A stretch of 64,000 bases of DNA from Schistocerca nitens (GCF_023898315.1 NC_064614.1:68274501-68338500); one strand, 5' to 3'; shown: positions 1-12,690, numbered from the stretch's first letter. Numbers and translations: made by a program. Notes: generated from the sequence alone by a model not told the origin.

Positions 1-605
1 AGGGTGTGGGTGGCACAGCCTCGCCTGTTGTTAGGCTCCCCACCTCGTCGCATACGTCATCATGGGGTCCTCCCCACGGCGGGCGGAAGCCCTATCACAC
101 GACCGTCCGCCGATTTGCGGGGGAGGAATGTGGTGTCACCGCCAGACACCACACTTGCTAGGTGGTAGCTTAAATCGGCCGCGGTCCATTAGTACATGTC
201 GGACCCGCGTGTCGCCACTGGCAGGATCGCAGACCGAGCGCCACCACAAGGCAGGTCTCGAGAGACGTACGAGCACTCGCCCCAGTTGTACGGACGACAT
301 TGCTAGCGACTACACGTACGAAGCCTTTCTCTCATTTGGCGAGAGACAGTTAGAATAGCCTTCAGCTAAGTCCATGGCTACGACCTAGTAAGGCGCCATT
401 AACCATATCTGGAGAGAGTCTCACTTGTATTATCAAGAGATATGTACCACAAGGAAATTAAAGTTAAGTAAACCTAAGCTCCGTTCTTTTCTTTGTAGCA
501 TTCATAAAGTATCCTGTTTCAGACTTAACGCAAGACGGCGTGAGTTGACGCGTGCCCTTTCGGCTACTTCTCAGTGTGGCGTAGCTAGCTTGTTACGCCA
601 CAACA
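1..605 (+). mobile_element. 3' end of an LTR retrotransposon, cut by window start
   Basis: The segment reads as the last part of an LTR retrotransposon: non-coding internal DNA (1-116), a purine-rich tract GCGGGGGAGGAA at 117-128, and then a 477-bp TG...CA block. A purine tract immediately before a TG dinucleotide is the expected arrangement for plus-strand priming next to a 3' LTR. No gag or pol is visible because the element continues beyond position 1. The bases after 605 (TAAAC) do not repeat those just before the LTR, as expected if the partner 5' LTR lies outside the window. I recall similar LTR text from locust DNA but could not search it. Confidence 0.7.
129..605 (+). repeat. 3' LTR, TG...CA
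   Basis: The block starts TGTGGTGTCACC and ends CGCCACAACA, so its ends are short imperfect inverted repeats (TGTGG / reverse complement TGTTGTGG). An ATTAAA polyadenylation-like hexamer lies near 459. The small ORFs crossing it are not conserved-looking and are not called. The family is uncertain because no coding part is in view. Confidence 0.7.
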
Positions 606-951
606 TAAACCTTACAAAAAATGTTCTTTTGTAGTCAGAAAACCTGACGAGTACAATAACGTAATTGTTCATTTTATGCTGTTACAACTCACAAAATCAT
701 TACGCAAAATTTACACCAATGTCATTTATACAAGTTGTTTAGTTCTCGACTACGCCGGTGGCGTAATAAGCCCAGTCAATAAAGACCAAGTTAGGTCGAC
801 TGTGGTAAATTACTCGTACACTAACAAATGTTTGTACAGTGGTAAGAGTGAGTACCATGAACGACACACTAGGAATCCAGACCAATGTGGGATGAGGGTG
901 GGAATGGGCTTGCGTTTGTATCCCACTTTTGTACATTTCTCTTGAATAGGT
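606..951. other. Unassigned intergenic stretch
   Basis: Only short overlapping ORFs on both strands, with no protein or repeat family I recognise. Confidence 0.5.
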
Positions 952-1658
952 TGAAACGTCCCCTTTGGAAAATTATGAGTTACTGTGCTGGTAAACTTCT
1001 TACATTATTTGATTTTCAAACAGCTGAGAAAAACTGAACGTATTCAGACAGTTCTGTCTTCACTTATTCTGATCATCACTAAACTGACACACAATATTTT
1101 TTGGCGCAACGCAATCTGGCTTTCAATAATCCCTACAAAAGAATGGTCCTAACATTAACCTATACCTTTCACGAATGACTTACCTCACAGAAATCTTCGT
1201 TACTCGAACTACTGCAATACAGGGAGCGCCAATACTGCCTGCTAAATAAAAGATTATAACTACTGAAGGCACTAACTACTGATAGGCATAGTTAGCAAAT
1301 GAAAGATTTTTATAGAGAACAAACAATGTATTTGCCTTAACAATGTTCAAAAGCCATCATATATGTATCTAGCAATTCATGACATCCCTCTTCACAAATT
1401 TCCTTTTTCTGGCGGACACACGCTTATAGTAACCTCTCAAATGTCTGGCATATCTTTCTCCACATCCACCACTGCTGGCGCCTCACCTCCAACTGTCCAA
1501 CGATACGCGCTGTTCACATGCAACTGCCGAACACTACACAAGCGAATATTCCAACAATGAGTCAATCCAGCCACAGACTGCAAACAGCACAGTTAGTGAT
1601 TTTCATACAGAGCACTACGTGGCGTTACCAACATGAAAATCTGAACAGCCTACTTACC
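952..1658 (-). repeat. Solo-LTR-like repeat, diverged copy
   Basis: This shares long blocks with 53834-54381: the TGAAACGTCCCC start, the stretch around 1085-1330 and the CAGCCTACTTAC end. It is longer than that copy, with about 95 bp extra near 1000-1085 and further sequence near 1345-1460 that the other copy lacks. The far end is mutated (TTACC in place of TTACA). Flanks AGGT and AAGT could be a decayed 4-bp duplication. Strand is assigned because read on minus the block is TG...CA; this is an inference. Confidence 0.6.
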
Positions 1659-1930
1659 AAGTAAAGCTAATAACTGATAACTGAAACGTATTCCAGAACA
1701 AAATTCAACTACATTAAATTTCCTACAAAAAGATCCTGTTCATTCTTTTCTGTAGGACTAATAGTTTGCATGTAGGGGGAAGCAGAATACAAAAATCTCG
1801 GGATGCATAAAACGACAGCATTAGGGGCAGCTGAATCCCCCTGTATGTAAAATAAAGCTGATATCAATGCATTGGAACCTGCAAGTTTATAGTGACAAAA
1901 ATACCATGATCGAAGTCGTATATGCAGTGG

Positions 1931-2077
1931 TGGACTGTGCGGCTGGTCCCGGCTGAGGTTCGAGTCCTCCCTCGGGTATGGGTGTCTGTTTGTCCTTAGG
2001 ATAATTTATGTTAACTAGTGTGTAAGCTTAGCGACTGATGACCTTAGCAGTGAAGTCTCGTAAGATTTCACACACAT
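1931..2077 (+). repeat. tRNA-derived SINE, second family
   Basis: A box-B-like GGTTCGAGTCC occurs near 1958, followed by CTCGGG, a TGTCCTTAGG block and a GACTGATGACCTTAGCAG...GATTTCACACA tail. The copy at 9012-9153 shares this layout. The 5' tRNA-like part is weak. The tail resembles that of the main SINE family here but has its own terminal sequence. Confidence 0.65.
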
Positions 2078-3077
2078 CTTAATATCAGAAGTATATTTAC
2101 AATGCTACATTAGCAACTGCGACATCAATGGGTCTTTGCACTTGGGAACGGAGCAGGTAAATCTGCAACCATTATGCCCGAAGTTCAGGTGAAGTTTTTG
2201 TAAGCATGACAACTCCGTTTAGCATCTTAGACGAAGACAATAGCTTCACAGTAACTGAAATAAACCGCACTATCGGATGGAGACCTACTTCGTTATCATA
2301 TTTTCCTGTACAATCTTCACCGAGCTAAGTATGTCAGTGAAAGGGTCGTCGATTGTAATGAGGTTGTATGAGTAGGTGCAACAAAAGGCTGCCGTCAACT
2401 AACTGTTTGCAAGCAACATTTGTTCACAGACAAGGTGAGGATCATACCTCACTCTGTTCTTAATCTTCATGGTAGTCTTCTTTGGAGTGGCCTAAACCCA
2501 TATACTGTTCATAACTGACCACATTAGCATCGTTTGTCATTGACTGTTTGGTTATGGGTACTTGGTGGTCACCTCATTGGGCCATAAATTGTTCCAAAGG
2601 CATTAGGTTCCGTACGATTTCTGCTGCGGGCTCTTCAAGGACTGAGTGAGGACTTTTCATTTGACATCTTTGGGGAATGTGGGATATGCATCATGGGGAA
2701 CCGACACATATTTCTGCTGATGCTACGCATTTGCGCGCACCTGTGGTCCAAGTAGAGTAGATCGAGGAGGGCCTGTAATTTGGCCTCAAATGTAACCTAC
2801 CTAAAATCTTCTGGATTTTTCTATCTGGCGTTGTTTCAAAAATTAAGCAGAAACAATTAAGAAGAAATGAAGCAGCATATTGTACGATCACATTACGAGA
2901 TGATCAGGAGAAGTTAGAAAAAAACATGTAACTCACTGTAGGACGAATGGAGCATTGCATCAAAATGCAAGGCTGTCACGCTTAACCATTACAAGTGTGT
3001 AATAAATACATATAAAACACTGCAGTTGTATATTTATTGTCAAAGTAGGTCATTTGAGCCCATACAGATAGGCACTT
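2078..3077. other. Unassigned stretch
   Basis: A+T-rich DNA with no recognisable protein, inverted repeat or known repeat. The 66-codon minus ORF at 2691-2891 has no familiar motif and is not called. Confidence 0.5.
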
Positions 3078-3262
3078 CAAACTTCCTGGCCAAAGAAACT
3101 GTATGCTTGACAGGGAGTATTCTAACGACTGAGCTGTCTATATACAACTCCCGACACATTGTCAAGGGTTTATTTCCGCCAGGACCTTTCCCCTTTCAAA
3201 ACATTATAGAAGTTGCCTGTATACCTCGTGGGACAAGCACTCTTCGAAGAAAGAATACCACA
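3078..3262 (+). repeat. Possible decayed copy of the tRNA-like foldback repeat
   Basis: The order AACTTCCTGGC, ACTGAGCT, GACCTTT and ACAAGCACTC...GAAAGAA follows in diluted form the layout of the element at 23851-24382. Identity is low and interrupted, so this is a tentative call. Confidence 0.35.
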
Positions 3263-3393
3263 GTTAAGTGGATTAGGCAAAGCCTTAGGGATTGTTTCGA
3301 GTGTGAATTGTCATTCTGCCCTAGAGTATGTATCCATTTGTAACCTCGGATCAAAGTAAAACTGTGTTCTCCACGGGGAGTAAAACCCGTAAC

Positions 3394-3593
3394 GCCGGCC
3401 GGTGTGGCCAAGCGATTCTAGGTGCTTCAGTCTGGAACCGCGCGAACGTTACGGTCGCAGGTTCGAAACCTGCCTCGGGTATGGATGTCCGTAGGTTAGT
3501 TAGGTTTAAGTATTTCTAAGTTCTGGGGTACTGATGACCTCAGATGTTGAGTCCCATACTGCTCAGAGCCATTTCAACCATTTTTGAACGAAG
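3394..3593 (+). repeat. tRNA-derived SINE, main family
   Basis: It begins GCCGGCC, has box A (TGGCCAAGCGATTCTAGG) and box B (GGTTCGAAACC), and ends GCTCAGAGCCATTTCAACCATTTTT. A perfect 10-bp target duplication AACCCGTAAC flanks it (3384-3393 and 3594-3603), so it entered by target-primed retrotransposition. It carries no protein and needs a LINE partner. Confidence 0.9.
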
Positions 3594-3603
3594 AACCCGT
3601 AAC

Positions 3604-5502
3604 CATCGCACTTAGCGGGAAAATGATTTACAGACAAATTTATCAATTACTGATTCACGACCCTGTGTCACAGCTTCTTGTCTATCGTGAAAGGCAAGTT
3701 CAGGTGAGGCACTTAGTTTCAGTATGTTAGGAAGTTTAAGATCAGCGTACATCCCGCTGCATACTGAAAATTCCTTAAACGAAAAGTTTACATTTCAAAC
3801 ACTTTTGACCTAACAAGGAGACCATTTAACAGTGAAGTATATTCCATGGAAAGTATCTCGCAAGCGGCTCGTTTCGTGCATTCATGTTCATTGCAATCTA
3901 TTTGTTATTATTACCATATATTTCCACCGGTATCACTTTACACCATTGATTGTGATACACCTTGTATTAGACTGCGATCTTACGGAATCTTAAATTCGGA
4001 AGAACGACGGTTCATAAGCGCGTCCGATCGTCCTGATTTAGGTTTTCCGGGAGTTCCCTAAATCGCTTCAGGCAAATATCAGGACGCTTCCATTGAAAGG
4101 GCACGCCCGTTTTCATCCCACATCCCTGAAACAATTCGGCTTGTACTCCGTCTCTAATGACTTCGATGTCGAAGCGACACTAAAGCCTTATATTTCTTTC
4201 TTCCTGCCTTCGAAATCTCAACAATAACTACCTTCCTTATACAGAATGCCTCTTTTTTCCGTATAAAACTATTCTGCTGCCCAATAAAACAAATCCGAGA
4301 TGAATCACAGTTTTGTCTTAAGGTCGAATACTCATGGGAAAAAATTGGTCGTGTGAGATATTCCTCCTTTGTGGAAGCTCCTTCATTAGAATTCTCCCAG
4401 TAAATTTCAGTCTGCAGTGTGCCGTTTTCAGGAGATTTATATAACTATTCCACCATTGATCGCTCCCGACTTTTGTTGTTTATAGTTTGGGGTCCACGAT
4501 TGGTGCCGTAAATAAAATACTAGTCGCATAAACAGTGCAGCTGTCATAACTGGTATCATATGTTCTCCTCCAATATATGAAGTATCTGCACAATAGACAG
4601 GCGCTTTCAGTGAATCTCTGTCGTCACTGCCAGTTGGTTTACGTTCGTTCGCAGGTTGCGTGAGAGCAGATGCTTTCGAGTGTTAATGCGCTCTCATAAA
4701 TATGCAGTTTTAATGTGCCGTTGTTTATGGCAGTTGAAAAACAAAGCACCCAGTAAAACTGACAAAGTTGGTCGCAGATATTTTCAGCCTTTTTGGTTTT
4801 GTTTTTTAACTTCGCCCGTATGAACAAAAATTAGCCGGTATGAAATCAATCAGCACGGACAAAGTGCTGTCGTGATGTCGAGTAGCATGTGTTACATCAA
4901 ACGCAAACATTGGAGTTAATGTTCAAATGCAGCTGATTTATTGTCAAAAATTGTAATCCAGGTGGAACGGATGACTGTAAATGGCCAGCACTCTACCGAA
5001 ATCAATGTGGTAAGGCCAGAAATACCGCCCGCGTTAGCTTTCTGCATCGGCTCGAGTTATCCGCAACGCCACCAGACGGTACTTTTCAGTTTTTACACAG
5101 CAGTAATGCTACTTAGACGAACACATACCAAGTGCAAGTTTCCAAACGTGACTGGCGTCCTATATTGTCGTTTAATTTAATAGCGATCTCTAGAGATGTA
5201 CTTACGGGATGATTTCTAGTCGTAGCACTTCATCTGAAAATCGATTATTCCAGTGATGATTTTTCAAGACAGGGCCTGTGAAGTTTATCAGGGAATAGCC
5301 CACAGGGCCTATTGCGAACATTATTACGTAGACCAAGACTACTGAGTGACGGGAATGCAGTATCCATTTTGTAAACCAGGTTGTTTTATCCAGTCTCACG
5401 TCGCGCAAATAGTTTCTAATCATCTTACAAATCATTTCAATTTTTTATTGCGGCTTCATAAAATAGTACATTTATTTCTCGCATCCTAGCTTCCTAAGTC
5501 TC
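3604..5502. other. Unassigned stretch of about 1.9 kb
   Basis: No coding sequence or repeat boundary is recognised. Short ORFs such as 3846-4061 (+) and 4941-5180 (+) show no known motif or supporting context. Confidence 0.5.
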
Positions 5503-5520
5503 CTGTCTTCCCAATTTATA

Positions 5521-5710
5521 TGGTTCCAATGGCTCTGAGCACTATGGGACTTCTGAAGTCATCAGTCCCCTAGAACTTAGAACTACTTAAGCATAACCAA
5601 CCTAAGGACATCACAAACACCCATGCTCGAGGCAGGATTCCAACCTGCGACCGTAGTGGTCGCCCGGTTCCAAACCGTAGCGCCTAGAACCGCTCGGGCA
5701 CACCGCCTGG
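5521..5710 (-). repeat. tRNA-derived SINE, main family
   Basis: This is the reverse complement of the main SINE: GGCTCTGAGCAC near 5530, box-B complement GGATTCCAACC near 5634, and a head near 5705. Imperfect flanking repeats CTGTCTTCCCAAT (5503) and CTGTCTTTTCAAT (5711) look like an aged target duplication. Confidence 0.85.
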
Positions 5711-5954
5711 CTGTCTTTTCAATCTTCCGCCTGCAAATTACTCTCTGGAGTGGCTTTTCCGACACTCTGTATCGTGTTCGAGAGTCGTCTACTTCTTCCG
5801 TAAGTTGGAATCCATTCTGTGACGTACTTAGGCTTCCTCACCGAAGCGGCATTCGTGGCAATGCCATATAAATCGTTTCACCCTGATTGTTTCCATTACA
5901 GTGCTGCCCACTATCATTCAAAAACGTGTGTCTTCATTTTTAATTTTATCCCTT

Positions 5955-6437
5955 GTATTGTATTGTGTGGTATGTTAACTGAGGGCCCAGAAAAGACGGA
6001 GAGTTTCCGTTCCCGCCGAAGCCGTAGTGGTCCACAACCCCACGACGACTACCGCAGTCCACTTCACCCCTCCGCCGCCCCACACCAAACCACTCTTTCA
6101 GAGATATTGTGCGGTTCGGTCCCCGGTGCACCCCCCGAGGGAACGTCTCACTCCAGACGAATGTAACCCCTACGTTTGCGTGGTAGATTAATGGGAGTGT
6201 ACGCGTACCTGGAGAACTAGTTTGCGCAGCAATCGCCGACATAGTGTAGCTGAGGCGGAATAAGGGCACCAGCCCGCATTCGCCGAGGCAGATGGAAATC
6301 CACCTAAAAACCAATCACAGACTGGCCGGCTCACCGGGCCTCGACACAGGTCCACCGGGCGGATTCGTGCTGGGGACAAGACCCTCCTCCCCAGTCCGGA
6401 AAGCCGTGCGTTACACCGGTCGGCTAAGCGGGCAGGC
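5955..6437 (-). repeat. Long tRNA-headed SINE with short A+T tail repeat
   Basis: Read on minus, a tRNA-like head (TTAGCCGACCGGTGTAACGC as box A; GCACGAATCCGCCC downstream) leads a G+C-rich body of about 400 bp. The element ends in an ACAAT/AATAC-type tail at 5955-5975. A perfect 12-bp duplication ATTTTATCCCTT (5943-5954 and 6438-6449) brackets it, fixing both ends. No real ORF is present; the open frames across it come from G+C richness. Confidence 0.8.
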
Positions 6438-6449
6438 ATTTTATCCCTT

Positions 6450-9002
6450 TGTGTCCACCTACAGCCTGTCCTCCAACTTCCCATCTCCTTTGACAGTAAG
6501 TGCCTCCCAATACTTTCAGTTTGTTCGCATGTTTGTGCTTTACTTTCTACAACAACTTTAAATGTCTTCGTTTCTGATGTAATACCTGTTCTCCATACAA
6601 CTCTGAAAAGTGAAGAAAACCGACGGACAGTTGCTTAATCCACAGGTTTTTTGTGGAGTACCCGACCGTCTACACTTCCATTAACTGGTGTAAAAAATAA
6701 AGTCACTTCGTCATCTGAGGTCATCCCCACCCCATTGTTGTCATGGAACCAAAGGCTCCCTATCAGGAGAGTAAAGGGAACAAAAATTCCAAAACAGCCG
6801 TTTCCCCGAGCTGTGTGTAAACTATGGAATAGAAAAATCATTTAACTGTTTGGTTTCTTGTCTTCCTTGGTCAATGTGATTCTTAGCTTCGCTTTTACTA
6901 CATCCATATTTGTTCATAATCACTGCAAATTGTTATTCTAGATTATGTGTTCGAAAACAGAAAAGAGAAATAGCACACTACCGAGAAAGTAAATTACAGA
7001 CACATAACAATTATTTTTGTTTTTATTGCCACCTACCACAATAATTGTTACTGGTATTTCTATCTTATGCCTACTGCAGTTAAAAAGTATTTTACATCAG
7101 ATTCTTTTCGCTTTTAATTACAAAACGTCTTCTGTGGTCATTGTGGAAATATGGGGACATAATATATCTTCGCATTTTCGTCAATGGAGGTTAAAAATGT
7201 ATTTTCCATAAAGTTGGCGCACATTTTACTTATAGTATTTCTGCCTCTTGTCCGCATATTCTTCAAACAGCTGCTTCTTCCTTCGTTGTTAGTTGAAGCT
7301 GAGATGAAAAGAAACTTGGGAGTACATTAATTCATAGCAATTTTTCGCCTTTTTGAAACCAGTTTTTCTTACTAACTGCCCAGAGTGAACGTACAGCCGA
7401 TATTCTTTCGGTCTCATCCTTCGCTAGGAACGATGGAGAAACAGTAGTTTGCAAGGTACGTGAACCAGAGTCAGAGAAACCGTAAGTAAACTGCACGCCA
7501 ACGTTATAGAAAGGTTGTTTTTGATCTTTAATGATCAAAATGTAAGCATGTATTACGTATGCGTATTTTCAGGAGGACTACAGAAAATGGTTTACAAATA
7601 AAAGTGAAATGCGACTGATGTGGAACACTCTTTGACTGCAGTAAGCTTAAAACCGAAAAACGGGTAATAACTGCTCAGATGAAGTTCTACGTACAGCTAC
7701 AAGTACTTTACTATTTTACATAGTAACTCAAAGTACAATGGATCAGGCCATGTGACGCTTCCTGAGTATAAACAAGTCTGCGCTCTGATTGGTGACACTG
7801 AAGTATATAATTAAAAGGATTTTAGTATAAGGAGAGTGATTCCTAAATCACAGATACAACGAAAAAAATTTCACAATAAATACCTGATTTTAAGATATAC
7901 CCTTCTCAAAATAAAACCTAGTAAAAATTATGCAAGAATTTGAAGGCCAGCAAGACGTTCCCTATAAGACCACGAAAACGTGCAATCTATTGACAGTCCA
8001 AGAACAATCTACAGACATACAGCTTCCACTGAAAAAACGATCCTCATTTCACAACTCTTGATTTGGTAAACGATCGATTGTAAAATATACTTGAGACTGG
8101 GTGTGTTTACAGAAACATTAAAAGTATTGTAACTGGCCTGGACCCAAACGCAATTTAGCTGAACTTGTAATATATGAAGAAAATTAATACCCAAATAACT
8201 TCCGATAAAGAAAGCTTACCTTCACCAATAGTTTTTTTTTTAATATTTACGTTGAGAAGGGTGTATCTACACTTTATGTTATGAATATTTTAGCTTAAAT
8301 TTTCGATATAATCGTTAAAAGCTTAAAACTTATACAGTGTAGCGTATACAAAGTTTGAGTTTGGAATTTAATTTCATAATTTTACAATTCCCTTGTTTCT
8401 TTCAAACATCTGACCAAAGGGAAAATAAGAGTCAGTAGAACTCACACAATTCGTTGTAGTCCGAATTTATATAGCAAAACCAAGAGTGGGAAATGGAATA
8501 ATGGGGGTATGAAACTGAACATAGTGAGGTCTGCCTTTCCAAAGAAAGTTGAAATTGCTTGAAACTACTCTGGATAATCAATAAGAATTTAATTAGTTAT
8601 TTGAGAGAAAACTGAAATACATGAATAATTGCCGAAAACTGCATGAAAAGGGTGTCAAAAGGTCATCACTTTAGGGCCTAGGTATTCTGCGCACAATAAG
8701 TTACATTAGTCTCATACTTAACTCTCAATGAAAATATTAAAATTTGAGATAAAAGGTCAATTGTCTTGTAAAATAATTAGTCGAAAAGTAAGAAATAAAA
8801 TACATTATAGAAAAGTTTAACGCATCTTTGAAAGATGCTCCAAGTCTATTACAGGAAGTTAGATGCCTATTGAGAATTTACCTGTAAAGTTCAATGTTTA
8901 ACTTAAATACGCAGAATTTCAAAGAGTACTAGAGGATGTTTATGTGGTGGATTATGTATAACGTATAGTCTCATATGTTGTACATGATACGAAGCATAAT
9001 TC
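6450..9002. other. Unassigned A+T-rich stretch of about 2.5 kb
   Basis: Low-complexity A+T-rich DNA with no family or gene recognised. ORFs of 60-70 codons here are at chance level. Confidence 0.5.
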
Positions 9003-9011
9003 AAAGGCGCG

Positions 9012-9153
9012 TCGGAGGTTCGAGTCCTCCCTCGGGCATGGGTGTGTGTGTTTGTCCTTAGGATAATATAGGTTACGTAGTGCGTAAGCTTAGGGGCTGA
9101 TGACCTTAGCAGTTAAGTCCCATAAGATTTCACACATATTTGAACATTTTTTG
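9012..9153 (+). repeat. tRNA-derived SINE, second family, 5' truncated
   Basis: It starts just before box B (GGTTCGAGTCC near 9017) and runs through TTGTCCTTAGG and GACTGATGACCTTAGCAG to GATTTCACACA. It matches 1931-2077. Flanking AAAGGCGCG (9004) and AAAGGTGCG (9154) look like a nearly intact target duplication. Confidence 0.75.
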
Positions 9154-9162
9154 AAAGGTGCG

Positions 9163-10419
9163 TTGAATGTTTCTCCAATCTACTTACTATCTTACATTTA
9201 GACAAATCATTTCGCAAAACGTATGACAGTTTTCTTCAAAAAACTGACAGATCATTTGGGATAGCTTTGTAAAAGTCGAAACCGTCTATGACACCATTTG
9301 TGTTGCTTGAGACTGAAAAAATACAAGAAATGACTTTTTTGGTTATTGTGTCGTGGTGACCGTAACCTTTGGTGCTTCTCCGAGCAACGATAAACAGAAA
9401 ACACACCAGGAACAACATCCAGTCCAATTCGAGGCTGTTCTGGTAAAGTTACGCATGTTTTCTCTTTCGGCAAATCAACATTCGTTCGCTCACTTGTTGC
9501 AATACTCACCGCGCTCTCCAAAATATTTATGCCATCGAATACCACGTCACTGACATCTCTACTGAACATTTATATTGCGAAAGAAGCAATCACATTTTTC
9601 CGTACCATATACTGCAAACTGTAAAGTCTTTCCACAGCCATTAACAGCGGTTCCGCCTCAGTACGATGAAGGCACGTTGCGATGTTCAGCAAACGGAACT
9701 AATTACTTTCTCTATGAGGGCCAACCACGTCGGAGAAGTTAGTCGTTGTGGCAAACTACCTGACATTTCCGTACAAAGAGTTAGTGCTTCAGACGTAGAA
9801 CTGTGGAAAAAGTGAGTAGCAATAATGCTTCAGAATTTGGAGAAGGGCTTATAATAAGGTACAATATTCGCTATCAGTGACGTTCAAGGAGAATCGAAAC
9901 CAGCACCACTCCACCTGAATCTCAATTACATCTACTTCAAGAAACGTCTGTACAATCTCTGTCTTTTACCGTAACCCGGTGCGTACATGTAGTCACGAGA
10001 AGACAGAACGCATATCATCTCCAGCTGCATAAATCGCCATGATTCGGCAAACGCTCTTTCGTCGATGTGATTGAACTCAGCTTAGTGCGACTTCAGTATC
10101 GCTGCTATCCTCGGTCAAAAATAAAAACCTGTCCTTGCTGTGATTATACTGTATGTCAATCATGAAATGTATACATTGTACCGAGGAACTGGTGGAAGTT
10201 AAAGATTTCTTGTTTCATTACGACATCTTATTAATTATATAGGCAGTAGGGTTGACCATTAAAGACCATATCACATACGAACTGACAAGCAACTAGCGCA
10301 ATTATGTTGACAGAAATAAAGCGTGGGTTTAGACGAGGATACCCAATTTGATCTGCTCACGATTACAATTAATGGCATGAATCTGATTACGATAAAATAA
10401 ATGGGCGTGGCCATCTATG
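9163..10419. other. Unassigned stretch
   Basis: The overlapping ORFs near 9236-9569 (minus 105 codons, plus 66) show no known motif. No other structure was noticed. Confidence 0.5.
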
Positions 10420-11262
10420 CTAGGTTTCTCAGCTGAGGATCCATGGCGCCAAAGACCGATCGAGGTGGTCCAGGAGACTCTGTATTGGGTTTAAACGCGA
10501 AAAGTTTGCAGTCCAGGGGAGTACGGTAAGCCAATTCTGGTGCTCTTCGAGACACACACGTACAGTGAGAGCTGAGTGACACGTTGGATACTCCTTCTGG
10601 TGGATGCCATCGTGCCGAAGTAAACCAGACTGCATGTAGGAGGGGACGAGGTCCCCAAGGATAGATAGGAAGCATGGCGAGATGACACAAAGAATGCCAT
10701 CAAAATACTTCTCAGATCAAAACGCACCCTCCTCCACCCTGAAACCTTTCGACGGTTGTTGCAGGGCAGTAAACTTCTTCGGGGAACACTCTGATGGAGC
10801 AGAAAACGCGACTCATCTGAAAAGACCACCTGTCGCCGCTGAGTGGACGTCAGTTGCGGCAATGGCGTGCAAGTTCCGTCCTTCGTGGCAGATGAACAGC
10901 AGTCACGGTTGGTGAATGGGCCAGGTGCATGCTTCGGAGGTCCATAAGCAGCAACTTTCGCTGAAGAGTCGTTGAGGATACACTGTCGATGTCGTCTTGG
11001 TTCATCTGGTCGGTAAACTGCTCAACTGTTGCACATCTATGCGCCTGTACACATTCCTCAGCCGCTGTTCAGCCCTGTCATCTAGGGCTCGTAGCGCACC
11101 ACAGTGGCTTCGGCACCGGTTTTCGATAGCACCATTTTGCCATGCACAGTATATTTTAAGCAGGGCGGCAGGGCAACAGTTTACAAACTTAGCCATTTCT
11201 GTAATGCTTCCCCCCTTTGGTCAAAAGCCAATGATTATGCCCTTTTTGACGGTTTTTAGAGA
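10420..11262 (-). pseudogene. Degraded Tc1-like transposase
   Basis: Read on minus, the region carries a broken Tc1-type transposase, the enzyme that cuts and pastes TA-flanked elements. The N-terminal helix-turn-helix part (near 11000-11196) includes KFVNCCPAALLK, and a catalytic-core fragment near 10800-10862 reads VVFSDESRF, containing the first catalytic Asp. Frameshifts and missing blocks separate the pieces, and the last acidic catalytic segment is not clear. The layout matches the N-terminal fragment at 45759-46240 (KFVKCSLPAVVKV...IQNRRRGNCG), so both probably belong to one family. Terminal inverted repeats were not located. It is dead as an enzyme source. Confidence 0.65.
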
Positions 11263-12459
11263 AAGTCAATTTGAAGTAGAATGAATCAACTACAGAATAT
11301 TAGCTAGATATTTTGTTACTAAAGTGAGGAATATGAGCTCTAGAGGACCTGATCCAACAATGATTGAAGTACGAGTAAGTAAATACAAATTTACTCTGAA
11401 TAAAAGTTCCGATTTCGGTCACCAGGTTCAAATTTGGCGCTGCGAAGTCAAAAAGACGTATAGAATTGTTTCCTTATGTAATGGATTAGGAATGTGACTT
11501 GGGCGTAAAAGGTAATACTACGAGTGAAAAAGGCATAATGTCGGTTTGGTTATTAACTATTAGTCACACAATTTGTTCATTATTAGCACTGGAGACGACG
11601 AAGACAGAGCCTGATCTGAACCTAGTAACAAAAATTGGAACCATTTCTTTTCCAGTGTAAATTGGTTCTGCGTTAACACATTAGAATATCTATTACGTCT
11701 GGTTGCCTCACGATGATTGTAACCTATATTGGAAGTCTGTGAGTAGCTGCACTTTAACTGTAACCTCCCAGTATCAAACATAGATATAGGGAACAGTAGG
11801 AAAGCTTTTCAGCATTTCTAAAGAAATCCACAACAAACATAGAAAACAAAAGCACGACCTACTGAAATTTTACAAAGCAATTTTATAAAATTTTGCTTTA
11901 TGACAGTCTGAATTTTGTTTTACAGAAGAGCTGCGTATAAAAGTAGTAGTATTCAATTGAATTAATAGAAGAAGAAGCAGAGATATTGTAACACTACTGA
12001 AAATTTCAGAATATTATTCAAATAAGAAACTAAAAACAGAGATTATCTAAAGAATACATGTCTCGAATAATATAATCAAGGAAACCCATCCTCGAAGTGA
12101 TCCAAGAGGAGTTGCTGAGTCCAACTATGAAGAGACGAATTACACAAAGGGCGCAAGTAGTAATGGTGAACTCTACCCATAAATAGGACAGCGCTTCACT
12201 ATTATTCTGATCATACACAACCAACGAAAAATCAAAATGTCACATAGGTGTAATCCAGGATTTCTGGTCTGATGTTAGTGTCCTTGGTGAAGTTTTATGG
12301 GTATCAGGCCTTGGTCCAAGGCATATTTCTGTGCCTAACGTTTCATCTCCTGACACTGATACCAGACGACAGATCCAAACTTAAACAAGCAAATCTATGT
12401 GTTCCGGGGCTAATGGGTAAATAGGAACCGAACGACCGCCATGTCACCCTTCATTAATG
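11263..12459. other. Unassigned stretch
   Basis: A+T-rich with no recognisable gene or repeat. Confidence 0.5.
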
Positions 12460-12690
12460 CAATATGGAGGTTCATGTGATCAGTACGCCCGAGTCGATAG
12501 TTGTCGACTTCCTTGATCTAGGAATAGCTTCTTCTCAGCCAAGTAGCTCCTCAGGTGCCATTACGAGGCTGATTGCACCCAGGTCTACCCCTCCTACCCA
12601 GGAAAAGTCGCTGACAATACCGGGTTTTGAAACCTGGGCCTCTACATAACATTTAGAGACGCGGACAAGGCGAACTCTTATTTGGTAGCC
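12460..12690 (-). repeat. Probable decayed tRNA-derived repeat
   Basis: On minus, a box-B-like block (CCAGGTTTCAAAACCCGG) near 12620-12640 is followed by TATTGTCAGCGA, and upstream GTCCGCGTCTCTAA could be a worn box A. The plus-strand text GAGTCGATAGTTGTCGACTT near 12490 is its presumed tail. No target duplication was found. Confidence 0.4.
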
